A stretch of DNA of 64,000 bases from Bigelowiella natans CCMP2755. Taxonomy: Eukaryota > Cercozoa > Chlorarachniophyceae. Within the stretch, counting starts at the first letter, position 1; each line of letters opens with the position of its first letter. Of the stretch, positions 1 to 10,305 are shown piece by piece. A program made the translations under genes and the position numbers. The notes beneath the pieces were generated by a model. It ran no database searches. It was given only the letters and a program-made list of their open reading frames with translations, and was not told the origin of the DNA. Location: contig ADNK01000512.1 of assembly GCA_000320545.1 (NCBI GenBank), forward strand, positions 1 through 64,000, in the 5' to 3' direction.

Positions 1-80
1 CACATCATCAACTTTGGGAGCGGAACACTAGCTCTCTCCTCCTCCTCCTCCTCCTCCTCCTCTCCTTCTTTCTTACTATA

Positions 81-81
<1 letters not shown>

Positions 82-128
<47 letters not shown>
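82..128. repeat. (TA)n microsatellite
   Basis: Uninterrupted TA dinucleotide tract preceded by a CTC-rich run at about 35-70. It lies in presumed intron sequence next to the exon at 135-257. Confidence 0.95.
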
Positions 129-130
<2 letters not shown>

Positions 131-134
131 TCAC

Positions 135-257
135 CTTGATAGGGTAGCCCTTCCAGGTTGCCTCGAATTTCTTCCCCACCTGCGACGCGATTGAGGCCCA
201 TTCCTCTAGCATTCCTGTGAGCTTTTTGATCGCTTGCTTCGAGTGCGTAGCTTGTGC
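135..257 (-). CDS. Orphan internal exon, helical segment
   Basis: Read on the minus strand, this 123-base stretch is open for 41 codons, with an acceptor (CAG) just before it at 258-260 and a GTGAGG donor just after it at 129-134. The translation is lysine/glutamate rich and looks helical (it contains KKLTGMLEEWASIASQVGKK). This resembles the helices of F-BAR/BAR proteins, but it is too short to assign. It lies downstream, on the same strand, of the DENN/F-BAR gene and may be one of its last exons or belong to a gene beyond the left edge. Microsatellites flank it on both sides. Confidence 0.45.
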
Positions 258-850
258 CTGTGATGACGATGACGATGACGATGATGATGATGATGATTGT
301 CCAGCTGTTCCCTCCTTCTCATCCTCCTCCTCGTCGAACATCCCATCATCATCTACATCGTCGTCATCATCGTCATCATCATCATCATCACCACCATCAT
401 CCTACCAGTGAAGTCGCAAAGCCAGAGGATCCCCATAGATCGATAACGTACGTGAAAGAGCCAAAGGTGCTACAGAAGGAAAGGAAGAAAGAAAGACAAA
501 CAGTAGCAAGAGAAAAAACGATTAAGAACAAGAGGGCCAGCCACAACCGCAATGTCCCTCCCCTCCCTTCCTCCCTCCCTAGTGGGTGCTGTATTTAGAT
601 ATGTTCCATGATTGAAAAATGATTGTTTGGGTCTGACTTCTGATCTGCCGTAGCCGTCATCACTCCCGTAGCACCTGTTGATTATTAATTTTTTATATTT
701 AAGAATGTCTTTTGCTATTCACCCGCCCACATCACCACCACCACCACCACCACCATCACCACAACAGAGCAAAGTAGTAGTAGTAGTAGTAGAAGTAGTG
801 AATTTGGATGGTGTGTCTGTGTGCCTGTCCGTCCTGATATCATGCAATGG

Positions 851-882
<32 letters not shown>
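851..882. repeat. (GAT)n microsatellite
   Basis: Trinucleotide tract in a stretch (about 260-1500) with no convincing exon. The stretch also holds CAT/CAC runs at 345-400 and 730-760, a GTA run near 775-795, a GGA run near 990-1010 and a (TA)n tract at 1050-1080. Open frames here are translated repeats. Confidence 0.9.
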
Positions 883-884
<2 letters not shown>

Positions 885-1045
885 GGAAGTAGCGAAGAAG
901 AAGCCACAGCAGACAGCAGCATCATCGCTAAAGTATTTGTTGTTCTAATAATCTATTGTTTGTTTTGATTGCTGGTTGTTCATATTCAGGAGGAGGAGGA
1001 GGAGGAGGAGGTAAGTTGCAGAATGATGATACTACAATGAGTTGA

Positions 1046-1087
<42 letters not shown>

Positions 1088-1499
1088 TATACATATTACC
1101 ACTTTGTGCTGGGCTAGGAGCCGCAGAGTATGCACGGCGGCGATCTACGTGCTGTGAATTGATTGCGAGGCGGACATTGCTTGTGCCTCCTGCCTTGTGG
1201 CCCATCGGTGTTGTTGGAAGCGTGCGGCCCGTTGTCGTCGACCTCTGTTAAATGTGTGAATGAGTATGAGTATATGTGATGAGCTCCATGCAATCAGATA
1301 ATCAATTGATGATGCGTTCCTTTTGAGCGTGGTGTGTGTGTGTCTAGGTGTGTGCGTGCTGATTATTTGGGATATACGATAGATGAGAATCAAAACTAAA
1401 ATTGAAATTAGCCGTAGTAGTCTCCAGGGGGAGGCGAAGACCGAGGAACAAGATTTAACAAGAATAAACGCAAAAAGTAGTAAACACATAAATATGAGG

Positions 1500-1933
1500 G
1501 TATGTTTGATGACGACGCGGCGAAGAGTAAACGGATGACGAGGGGGGGAGATAGTGTTCCCGCCCCCCTCCCTAGCAGCTCCCACCATATAATCTTTGAT
1601 GTCCACAACACTGAGGCTGTATCCATGGGAACCCCCCCCACGAGAACCACCGCCTATATGGCGATTTCTTCCGTACTCTCTTGTTCTACTTCTCGCCCTC
1701 GTATGCTGTTGTTGCATTGCTACTGACGACGACATTGATGATGCTGACGACGACGCTGCTGCTGCTGCTGCTACTGCTGCTACTGCTGCAGCTGCTGCTG
1801 CCTGGCTACTCTTAAGATGATAATTGCCGACGATTATATCATCGTTGGCAAGGTTGCTATTTCCCCTTCCACAAAGTGTTGTCGCCACCCTAGCTCTTGG
1901 TGACGACAACGAACGTAATCTCACGGCATGACA

Positions 1934-1969
<36 letters not shown>

Positions 1970-2092
1970 CACAGTAGAATGAGTATTGTTCTCGTCGAGA
2001 GTCATAGGCGTAGGAGGAGAATCCTCGACGATTTCGAGTGGAAGTATGGACGGTGGGGATGGGGGTGGCGATGACAATCGATTCTCACTTGA
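1500..2092 (-). CDS. Low-complexity exon, probable C-terminal part of the DENN/F-BAR gene
   Basis: One minus-strand frame stays open from a GTGCAG acceptor (2093-2098) leftward for about 200 codons. The product is disordered: a serine/proline start (SSPPPSPPSILPLEIVED), a poly-His run from the (CAT)n tract at 1937-1969, poly-Ala, an Arg/Ser stretch and a Gly-rich segment. The beginning and the part near 1500-1640 look coding; the hydrophobic continuation below about 1500 does not, so the left end is approximate and no donor was fixed. The frame has no start codon of its own, which suits an internal or terminal exon of the gene to the right. No function can be given. Confidence 0.45.
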
Positions 2093-2616
2093 CTGCACGC
2101 AATTCGATAGCCGATTTATATTTTGTCAAAAGCGATTAAAAGGCGGGAAGAAAGAAAATGTATTGCGTCGAGTGGTGAAGACCGTTACCGTGCCACGTAC
2201 CACACAATCCCAAATCATCACCATCATCATCGTCATCATCATCCAAATCAAGTTTCAAGATAGCAGAGGAATTCAAAAAGAATGATAATAATAAGAAGAA
2301 GAAGAGGAAAGATAAAATGATCCAAGCCAATGCCACAAACCATAAGAAAAACAACGTTTATAACAAAACAGGCAGGGCACACAGATGTAGACATTTGGAT
2401 AATTCATTTATGCATGGTCCTTCTTGAAACTATTACTACATCTATTACAACTTCTGCTGTATGGTGGTGCTATCATCACCACCATCAATATAATCATCAT
2501 CATCACTACTATCATCGTCGTCGTCTTCGACAAATGTACTACCACACAGCTATAACACACAAAAATAGTGGCGAATTGATTATTACCGAATGGGTAACCC
2601 GTGAGGTGTTTCTCGA

Positions 2617-5600
2617 GTGCACTTTGGGGGGGGGGGCTGGTGGCTGCTCCTGATTCGATGATTTCGATTCTACAGAGAACGATTTCGAGGCCGAGGCACG
2701 AGTGGGGTGCATGGGAGCGCGCTTCTTTGGCGGCACTGGTGGGCCTGTCTGTTCCTGCGCAAGTGAATATTCAAGATATTCTATCAACGACGAGGAGTTT
2801 TAACATCTATATAATATGTTTGTAAATATGTATGTATATATATTTACGGAAATCTCATATTCACGATGACGGCGACGACAACATGCACGAGGGGGGAATG
2901 GGAAAGGAGGGGTAAATAGACACGTGCATCATCTCCTGCTGGTTTTTGAGGGTCAGGACCTTGAATGGGAGAGGCGGGGGCGATTTTGTTGGCTGAGAGA
3001 TGGCAGGGGGTAATGGGGGAGGACGAGGTGGGGCTTGTTGCTGCGCAGCATTGTTGTTCTGTGGAATAGTAGTGCGGGGAGGCGGTGGAATGCGTGGGGT
3101 AGAAATGGGTAGTGGCTTTGCATCAGTGTGCTGAGCGGGTTCTCCATGAAGGGGGGGAGGGGGCGGAGCTTTAGCAGAAGTGGTATGATGAGGTGGTGGT
3201 GGGGGCGGAGGAGCGTCATGATCTTCTGACGGCAAGGGGGATAATGAGATTGGAGGGGGTGGTTCCTCTGCAGCAGAAGAATCGTCATATACCATGTGCT
3301 CGGGCGGGGACATCAGATCCATGTGTTGTCCTCCTCCTCCTCCTCCGCTAACTGAGTTTATATTATTCTTATGCTCAGTCCTTGAAATCCCTTGGTCTGA
3401 TACGCGTAGCGAAGCTGGCAACGGTGTGGATCCCGATGATATCGACGGAGACTTCGTATCTACATCGCCCATGTTCCCTTCAGTGGGACCTCCACCAATA
3501 GTTGCAGCTGCGGTGGTGGTGTCCCCCCCCGCGCCGTGCCAGAAGTCGCTTGTTCCTTGGGTGAAGATCTGCATATCCGCTTTCGTGTCGATGGCCGCCA
3601 CCTTTTGCTCCATCTTAGTCAGGGTCTCAAGAGCGCCCTCCAGGGATTTGCGCTTGACCTTGAGGTATTCAGTCATGGACTTCTTGAACTGGTCGATACG
3701 CTTAATGTTGTTGTGGCGGATTGTCTTGACAATCTTGGGCATTCTGCTCTCGTAGGCGGCAAGGACCGTGCGGAAGTCAGTGGCTGCTTCGAGCTTACCT
3801 AAGGACGCGTCATCCATAGCACACTGAGCCGCTACTACACGAGCGATCTGGTTTTGCGTCAGCAACGGAGAACCATCATTCTGAGTGATGAGATTTTTCC
3901 TCAGCTTCTTGAAGGCCCCTTTCGTCTGATGTGCGAGGGCTTTCGCACTTTCCAAGCGATTCTTGCCTCGCCCCGTCTTTTTCTCGAGTCGCTCTGCCTC
4001 GCTAAGAAGCAAGTCTATGGAATTCTCCATCTGATATGCAGTTGTGTAGAGGTCTTGGCAACACTGATTCCCTACGGTGCGAACTCCTGCGATTTCTCGC
4101 TCGGCCACAGTCCGAATGTGGCTCTTGAGCGCCGCCCACACATCATCGATAGATGTTGAGGTCGCGTACGACTTGAACGATCCGAGCGTGCTCTTGTACA
4201 GAGTCAATTGAGCCTTAGCAAACTTTTCTTCGTGGGCCTGGGCGTCCTTGAAATACTGAACAAGGGAGTTGAAGTAGATGTTCTGCTTACGCGAGTGGAG
4301 GGAAAGCGAATGGAAATGCTGGGAGTAGAGTCGTTTCTCCTTGAAGAATTTCATCGCCATCCTTGACATGTCGATACGCCGGTCAGCATTATCCCGTGTC
4401 TCCTCCGCCTCAGTAACAAGTCTTTTCGGTTTCCGTACCGGAAGCATAAGGTTGGGGTCTAAGCTGGGGAAGGTGAGGTATTTGTAGCGCTTGTTGGGCT
4501 CCAAGCCGGTTGATGTTGGTACCATCGACACTTCAATGCTGTCAGGCCTATGGTCTTGAGAGGTGTCGGATAAAAACGGCGATTGCTTGCCGTCGTGCTT
4601 ATCGATCCACTCGTCGAAAAAGAGGACCTCTAAGTTATCTGTCTTGTTGGAATACTCGTACCGCTCGTCCACAAAGCATTGGAACATCTGTGTTTCCATG
4701 ACCTCCCGCAGCCAGTCGCACTTGTCAGGGTGTTCTGCGAGGAACTCCTCCTTCTTGAACTTCTCTACGACTTCTTCTGAAGGAGCCTCAACGTACTTCT
4801 TGTAAGATCTGAAGAGCTTCACGAAGAATCGTAGGAAGGTTTGCTCCACATCGCTCTCATAACGCTCGCGGAAGGTTTTCTCATCAATCGCACCGGGGCC
4901 CAGCGGCTCGCTCGTGTCGCTGACCACCTTCTTGAGGCCTTTCATCAGCCGTGCCTGGAGCTTGTCGGTGAGTGAATTAATTTCATCTCCTCCCTCATAC
5001 TGCAAGACTTTATTCTGGTGAAGCTCGACTTGGATCACGCCTTTTTGTTCAGTTCAGAATAATAATTAGTCAAAAAGTTCGTTTCAACATAAAAGATATC
5101 ACCAATTAGTCAAAACGAGGTGGAGGAGGAGAGGTAGAAACCAAATAGATCATAAGGAGGGAACAATCACCGTCAAGAAGTTTCTGGTCTGGCATGGCCT
5201 GCTCTGTGACCCCCATGATGTAGGGAAATGGGGCACATACTCTCTCTAGGAGAGGCTCCGGCACGACTGGGACATAGATGTGCCTCCAGATCATCGGGAA
5301 AAGCAGACTTTTAAAGGTCTCAGCAGCTATACACAGGTCTTCCACGCGATTTGATACGAATAGAACCCGACGTTCATTTAATATGCAAGAAAAAACGAGG
5401 ACGATGTTCTCCACCGATAAAAGACGAAAAAGATGGATGAGGGAGAAATCGCGCAAAGGTAGCTTGTTGGGTGCGGGCCGCTTGAAGCTCACTTCTTTCA
5501 TCTTCGTTCCTGTGCCCTCCTCCATGAGATTTACTTTAACATTTATCCTTCCACGTGGTGGGAAAGGAGTTTCGAACATGAAGTTTGCGAGAAGGCGCTC

Positions 5601-6145
5601 GAGGGGCAAGAAAGAACCATTTGTTTTACTGGAATTCTTGAACACGTTGTAGATATGCTGATACATTAAGGAAGTGAGCTGGTTGGCATTGGTATCTCTC
5701 AAGAAAAAAAGAGTAATACCTCCATAAAAACACTAAACTGCTGGAAGAAGGGCCAGTGCGAGACCAAACAGATGCATTTGGGCACCCAAACTGCATTACC
5801 TAAAGTGAGGTCGATATATTAGAGGAAAGCTTTGGGGGTAATTTGACTCGTTTTCGTTTTCTACAAATCAAATTCTCTCAATTTATGCTGCAACATAACC
5901 TTCTTGTTTCCCATCTTTCGATATCCTTTGATGCTCGTAGAATGTCAAGCAAGTGCAGAAAAGTTGAGTCCCACTCACTACCATATTAAATGGTGATTCT
6001 TATAAGACGACGCCGTTAAATGGGCTTAACAAAATTATATCTTGATACAACATATATATCAACCTTCTGTTAGCACAAAGGAAAACTTGACAAGTTTTTG
6101 TTCTGGTGGGGTTGTTTCCACGCGCAGCCCGTTATTAAAGCAAAA
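2617..6145 (-). CDS. DENN-domain protein with F-BAR-like region and proline-rich tail
   Basis: DENN proteins are usually Rab GEFs; F-BAR domains bind and curve membranes. Exons on the minus strand: 6145-6064 and 5977-5900 (uDENN, with FSFVLTE and GTQLFCTCLTFYE), 5799-5720 (VPKCICLVSHWPFF), about 5702-5117 (cDENN, with LLSVENIVLVFSCILNERRV), 5040-2960 (dDENN, then a helical block that fits an F-BAR, then PPPP runs), 2754-2623 (PPVPPKKRAP, a likely SH3 ligand). The 5041-5116 intron joins ...PPPR to VIQVELH in phase and carries GACTAAT branch-like sites. The first coding exon was not found, and more exons probably follow at 2092 and below. The step between 5720 and 5702 is out of phase (see findings). 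The DENN call is strong; the F-BAR call is moderate. Confidence 0.8.
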
Positions 6146-6159
6146 CTAAGGGTAGAATC

Positions 6160-7200
6160 ATGTATTACGAGAGATACCACAAATCTACGGTAAGAAAATA
6201 TGAACCATGTCAAGATTTTGGGGAAACTCCGCATCCTTGTGATCCCCAGCTGGAACTTTATCTAGCACAGCTGACTTCAGTTTCACATTTGAAATCCCAC
6301 TCTCCCATGTCTCAGGATCTGAGGTATGAGGAAAAAATGAGGGCCACCGAATCGGTGAGGAAGTTTTGAGTCTTGGATGCTGTTATTTTGTTACAACCCT
6401 AGGAAAATCCCTACAATCGAGAACGGGAAATAGTTCCCCACGTCTCATTTAGAGTGCACCGAATGTCTCTCATCACACCGAAATTTTGTGGCTACCGGGA
6501 AGATCTTGGTCCGGATCCAATCCGCATACGACGAAATAGTCCGCCACCCGAGATGGCATCCAGAATGATGCTTTTTGTCCCTATTTCCCTATATTTGCCC
6601 TAGTTTCTCCCTCGAAACTTGGCCGACCGGGGGGGGAAAGGCGAAGGAAAGATTTAGATGGATGATTCGCCGCTTTTCAATGTTGCGATGCAGACGAAGA
6701 GGCTGAAAAGGAAAGGGAATATCTTTCTACGACATCAAAAATAGAAATCGTACAACCTAAATCTCTAAGCATCCTTCCAACATTGCTGCCAACGAAGACA
6801 ACTGCTATTCTGAGCCCCAAGTCTTTGAGATCAAAATCCTCCAAAAAGCGGGATGTACCCAAATTGAGGTAGTATTTTGTATGCGACATATCTAGGATGT
6901 GTAAAGAGAGACAATTAAGCGCTGGCATCCAGTGGGATTTTTGAACGAGATTATTTTTTTCACTTTCTTAGCTTTGCAAGCCTGACGTTCGATATTTTTG
7001 GTGAGGATTTCAAGAAAATAACATGTAATTTATCAACAACTTCGTCTCATTCATGTCGCTTGTATAAAATCCATTGCTTTGCACTAGCATTTCGCTCATC
7101 AAGCAAACAGGCAACCTGTCTCAGCCGACGAATACTCGTAGGAGTGCTCCCGTCCTGCGGAATTATGTCTGCTTGCACGTAGCGATAGAGACGGTTTGAC
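6160..7200 (+). CDS. Unknown small multi-exon gene
   Basis: A plausible start ATG at 6160 opens a frame (MYYERYHKST...) to a GTGAGG donor near 6355. Joining to the acceptor near 6410 keeps phase and adds about 65 codons (ENPYNREREIVPHVSFRVHRM...) ending in TAG near 6600. Further exon-like stretches follow on the same strand: about 6692-6865 (DEEAEKEREYLSTTSKIEIV...), and about 6973-7000, which joins in phase (KL-SFASLTFDIF), then 7091 onward. Whether these are later exons or a second gene is unclear because the donor inside the second exon was not settled. The product is basic and polar with no motif I recognise. It starts head-to-head with the DENN gene, within a few tens of bases or overlapping it. 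Confidence 0.4.
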
Positions 7201-7319
7201 CGTACAGGTAATAATTTATAGTGGTTTCTAAAGATAGCAGCACATATGAGAGTGAACCAGTTTGAAAAATTTTCGCCGGTTCCAATTCAATCGTTTAGTT
7301 AAGAATTTTTTTCTGGCAG

Positions 7320-7640
7320 TGCAAATGATCCAAGGTTCATCCAGTGGATTCGTGACCCTTACGCTGTTTGTCGATGCTCACAAAGCATCGATTGAGAAGA
7401 ATCAAGAATTTGGGAATGACGTGGGTGAGGATTGACACATCCAGAATAATGGCAAAGCGATGTGGAATCCACTTTCCCATCGCTCTTACACGAGTTATTG
7501 TATGAAAAAATAATCGGTGTTATAGACCAAGATGTACCCACGTCCACACGTCTTTCTAAATGTAGATGCGAATTTGTACATGTTGGAATAGACAGATTTC
7601 GTGTAGCTTGCTACATTATGAGATTAATCAAAAATGTTCG
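7320..7640 (+). CDS. Possible exons upstream of the phosphatase
   Basis: Two stretches look coding. After the acceptor TTCTGGCAG at about 7319 a frame reads QMIQGSSSGFVTLTLFVDAHKASIEKN to a GTGAGG donor near 7430. A second frame covers 7462-7640 (LLHELLYEKIIGVIDQDVP, then CRCEFVHVGIDRFRVACYIM). The phases do not close with each other or with the phosphatase exon at 7675 by any simple join, so these may be the end of the preceding gene or the 5' part of the phosphatase gene. No family recognised. Confidence 0.3.
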
Positions 7641-7674
7641 ATGAATTCTAATCGTCGTCTACTCTTTTCAATTC

Positions 7675-8268
7675 AGCATTGAGATCCACAGAGATACAGC
7701 GAGTGAACAGTGTCCTTTTTCTTTGTCTTGCTGGTACGGATCGATCGGCAGCTGCGATGGGTTGGCTACGTAAGCTGTCGCCCGTGACTGTGACTGAAGC
7801 AGCAGCGCTCTCGCCGCATTTTTCGGGTGCACGTCCATCGACAGAGATGGAGCGGCTTGCTCAGGAGAAGGGAATTGCCCTTCAAAATCATCGGGCCAAG
7901 AAATATTCTATGGAGCAAGTTGGCAAAGCTGACCTCATTGTCTTTTTTGAAGTGGCAGACTTGATAGACTTCCGCGAGGAGCATCGTGATCGAAGGGATA
8001 TCTTGAAAAAGACGCGTCTTCTTCTAGACTATTTAGGTGAATCTGCAGGCCATAATCGGGCTTTAGCAGATCCACATTCCTACGGAAACCACCAGAAATG
8101 CTTCAAGATGATTGAAACAGGTACATACTCCCAGAATATACACATTCGACGGGATCTCTACAACCACAACTGCCCTACTCAAGGCTCCTCACTCTATATA
8201 TGGAGCATATGCGTAAACAATTGCTGGACAAGACGGAAGACAGTGCTCTGACACTTTACTTTTAAGAT
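7675..8268 (+). CDS. Low-molecular-weight protein tyrosine phosphatase
   Basis: LMW-PTPs are small cytosolic phosphatases acting on phosphotyrosine through a cysteinyl-phosphate intermediate. The exon reads SVLFLCLAGTDRSAAAMGWL: the C-x5-R-S P-loop is intact, near the N-terminus as in the family. Further on are ADLIVFFEVADLIDF (family helix) and DPHSYGNHQKCFKMIE, where the DP supplies the usual general-acid aspartate. The Asn and second Cys normal in the loop (CxGNxCRS) are Gly and Asp here. A GTACAT donor follows MIETG at about 8119; the last exon probably contains LLTLYMEHMRKQLLDKTED and ends near 8268. The true start lies upstream of the acceptor at 7674 and is not fixed. The fold call is secure, the gene ends are not. 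Confidence 0.72.
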
Positions 8269-8320
8269 GCTCATTGCATCTTTCCCCCCCTCTAGAATGG
8301 TCTGATTATCGTCCTTTAGA

Positions 8321-9181
8321 TGATGAATTCCCATGCCATTTCAGGTGTTCGCGCTATGATAGAGAAGGAGAGGATTTATCAAAGTGATGAAGGCATGCTT
8401 GATATTCTGACGAATATGAAACAAGATATGAAAGTATTGGTGGCATCGAATCAAAATCTCGAGAAGCGATTGCAGGTCCTGCAATTAGTTCTTACATTAA
8501 AGTCTATATTACACAATTTGTATATGTATATGTGTCTGAACACGCAGACTACGAGAAAGGAGGCCAGTAAAGTGCAAAAGTTGCAATCTGAAATCAAGTC
8601 CCATGCCATGGTAATTGTTGAGCTTCGTATTAAACGTCGGAGTGGAATGCTTATGATCTCAAATATACTCGTTGCAAATATTCTATCAGGTTGTAGCCAA
8701 ACTGGTGGAGGACAATGAAAATATTCAGGGTCGACTAGTGGAAACGGAGCGTAACAATTCGCAGCTGCATGTAAAATTGGACCTAAGCCGAAAAGAGGTT
8801 ATGTCCAGTACTTTCAATCACTTTCAATTTCACTAGACGACGAGTGATTTCTCTAGGTTTGCACGTGGAAGAGTAAAATGAAGGAAACGGAAGCACTGCT
8901 GAATTCAAAGGAAAAAGATGTATAGCTCGAATTTGCAGATCATAATACAATTCTTATTCAAAAGTATATTTTTTAGTGTAAGGATCATGTGGATGAAATC
9001 CGTCGATTGAACAAGAAGCTCACTTCGTGCATCGACAGGCTGAAAACTGAGATATGTTCAAGGAAAGCTCTGGTATTTTTGTAAAATAATCACTTTCATA
9101 TCCAAGGCAATAGAAAGCTCCTAAAACCTTGATTTATAGGAAACTCGGGTTGAAGAACTTCTACACCATAGTGGCTACTGA
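8321..9181 (+). CDS. Coiled-coil protein or coiled-coil extension of the phosphatase
   Basis: A chain of short exons encodes a nearly continuous coiled coil: VRAMIEKERIYQSDEGMLD... (to about 8476), TTRKEASKVQKLQSEIKSH (about 8549-8609), VVAKLVEDNENIQGRLVETE (about 8690-8796), VCTWKSKMKETEALL (about 8857-8920), CKDHVDEIRRLNKKLTSCID (about 8977-9071), and ETRVEELLHHSGY ending at TGA 9179-9181. Introns are about 50-80 bases. Only about 50 bases separate the apparent stop of the phosphatase from the first exon here, and an alternative splice (donor within KTED, acceptor CCCCTCTAG near 8296) would read through in phase for a while. One gene or two cannot be decided. No functional domain beyond the coiled coil. 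Confidence 0.55.
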
Positions 9182-10305
9182 TACCAGAATTGATGGAGGA
9201 TCAGCACGAAGAAACTATGGAACACATGTAACTTACAATGATGAAAACACATGTAAAATGTTGCATAGCCACGCTACATGCAAGATCTGCATTTGTCGCT
9301 GATCTCCTCACTTTATTTAGCTACATTGCACACTGCAGATTGTTAACTTACCATGGTTTCGGGTGTAAATGTTGAGAAAGGAAACAACAAAGCACATTCT
9401 GATGTCACCATGGTGCAACGCAGCATGCCAGCATGCAGATCACGTCATCCAGGTGTAGCGTCATGGCGTCAGCGTGTGCCAACAATCGGAACAACAATGC
9501 AGGTGTTGCATTGCATGTCCAGATGTGCCCGAAACATGACGTGCACACGTCTGCATGCACAATGAGAACAGACCCGAACATGCTTGCGCCTTGCAAGATC
9601 TGGAGCGATCTGGCGATGCTGGTCACACTTGGTGAACCATCGTGACAAGACCAAACTTGGTTCAACTGTCCATTTTTGTGCTTTGTGCAACGCGCTGGTG
9701 CGATGTTCGGATGCGTGCGCAACACGAAAATGCCTGTCTTGCCAGCTTGCACACTTGTGACACATTGCGTGCCAGCGTGTGCGATTTGGCGATGGAAGAT
9801 GCGAAGATCGCACGATTGGACAGGTCGCACGCCCAGGTTGGTGCTCCAGACTGGTGGACGCGTGCACTGATGTGCAGGAAAGAAAGAGGTGTTTGTGCAC
9901 GGCCAGGTGACAGAAGAGGACCCACACCGTGGACATCACCACGCTGGCACGGTCATTGAGCTGAACAACGTGTTTCAGACAACAAAAAGAATCCGAACGA
10001 TTCCGGTGCCCAGGCAGTCGTTCGGATTCTTTTTTGTCCTGCAACACCAGAAACGTGTTTCTGGGCTGTGAAGAGATTGCAAACTTCCGAGCTCGGGAAA
10101 GAAGCCTTTTTGCTTGGAAATCGTCAGCAATGTTGAAAAGCACACAGCTTGACAGCCAGGCAGCTCAGAGCGGATGGGGTCACCCGCGCCAGCGCGGAGC
10201 AAACACTTGCAAGTCAGGCTGCAGGTGCGGAAGCAAACAGAAGCAAGTCAACAAGTCACAAAATGCAGCGCGTTTTGAAGTGCATGAAAGAGTGATTTTT
10301 TGCAT
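9182..10305. other. Convergent spacer A, rich in TGCA/CATG palindromes
   Basis: No gene is supported. The stretch lies between the 3' ends of the coiled-coil gene (+) and the nuclease gene (-). In 9241-9600 I counted 14 TGCA and 11 CATG tetramers, against roughly 1.4 of each expected by chance in 360 bases. The right part (9650-10300) is GC-richer than neighbouring introns. It contains a strong hairpin (9984-10034) and a second short inverted repeat (10047-10064, CCAGAAAC-GT-GTTTCTGG). The open frames here overlap on several strands and show no family resemblance. Confidence 0.75.
9984..10034. repeat. Perfect 17-bp hairpin with a 17-base loop
   Basis: The left arm AAAAAGAATCCGAACGA (9984-10000) and right arm TCGTTCGGATTCTTTTT (10018-10034) are exact reverse complements, with loop 10001-10017. 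The right arm ends in a T run, so it resembles a terminator hairpin, about 270 bases downstream of the nuclease stop on its strand. It could equally be the tip of a small decayed inverted-repeat element. Confidence 0.85.

Noticed and set aside
1145-1500. Hydrophobic continuation of the minus-strand frame at 1500-2092 as a membrane segment
   Set aside because: Leu/Ile runs here come from AT-rich and GTGT repeat sequence; no splice or motif support.
9469-10143. Long minus-strand frame of 224 codons in spacer A
   Set aside because: It overlaps several other open frames on both strands, has no recognisable domain, and spans the 17-bp hairpin; the CATG/TGCA-rich sequence simply contains few stop codons.
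9182-10305. Spacer A plus nuclease as a LINE or other retroelement
   Set aside because: No reverse transcriptase, no poly(A) tail, no target-site duplication seen; the nuclease core resembles CCR4-type enzymes.
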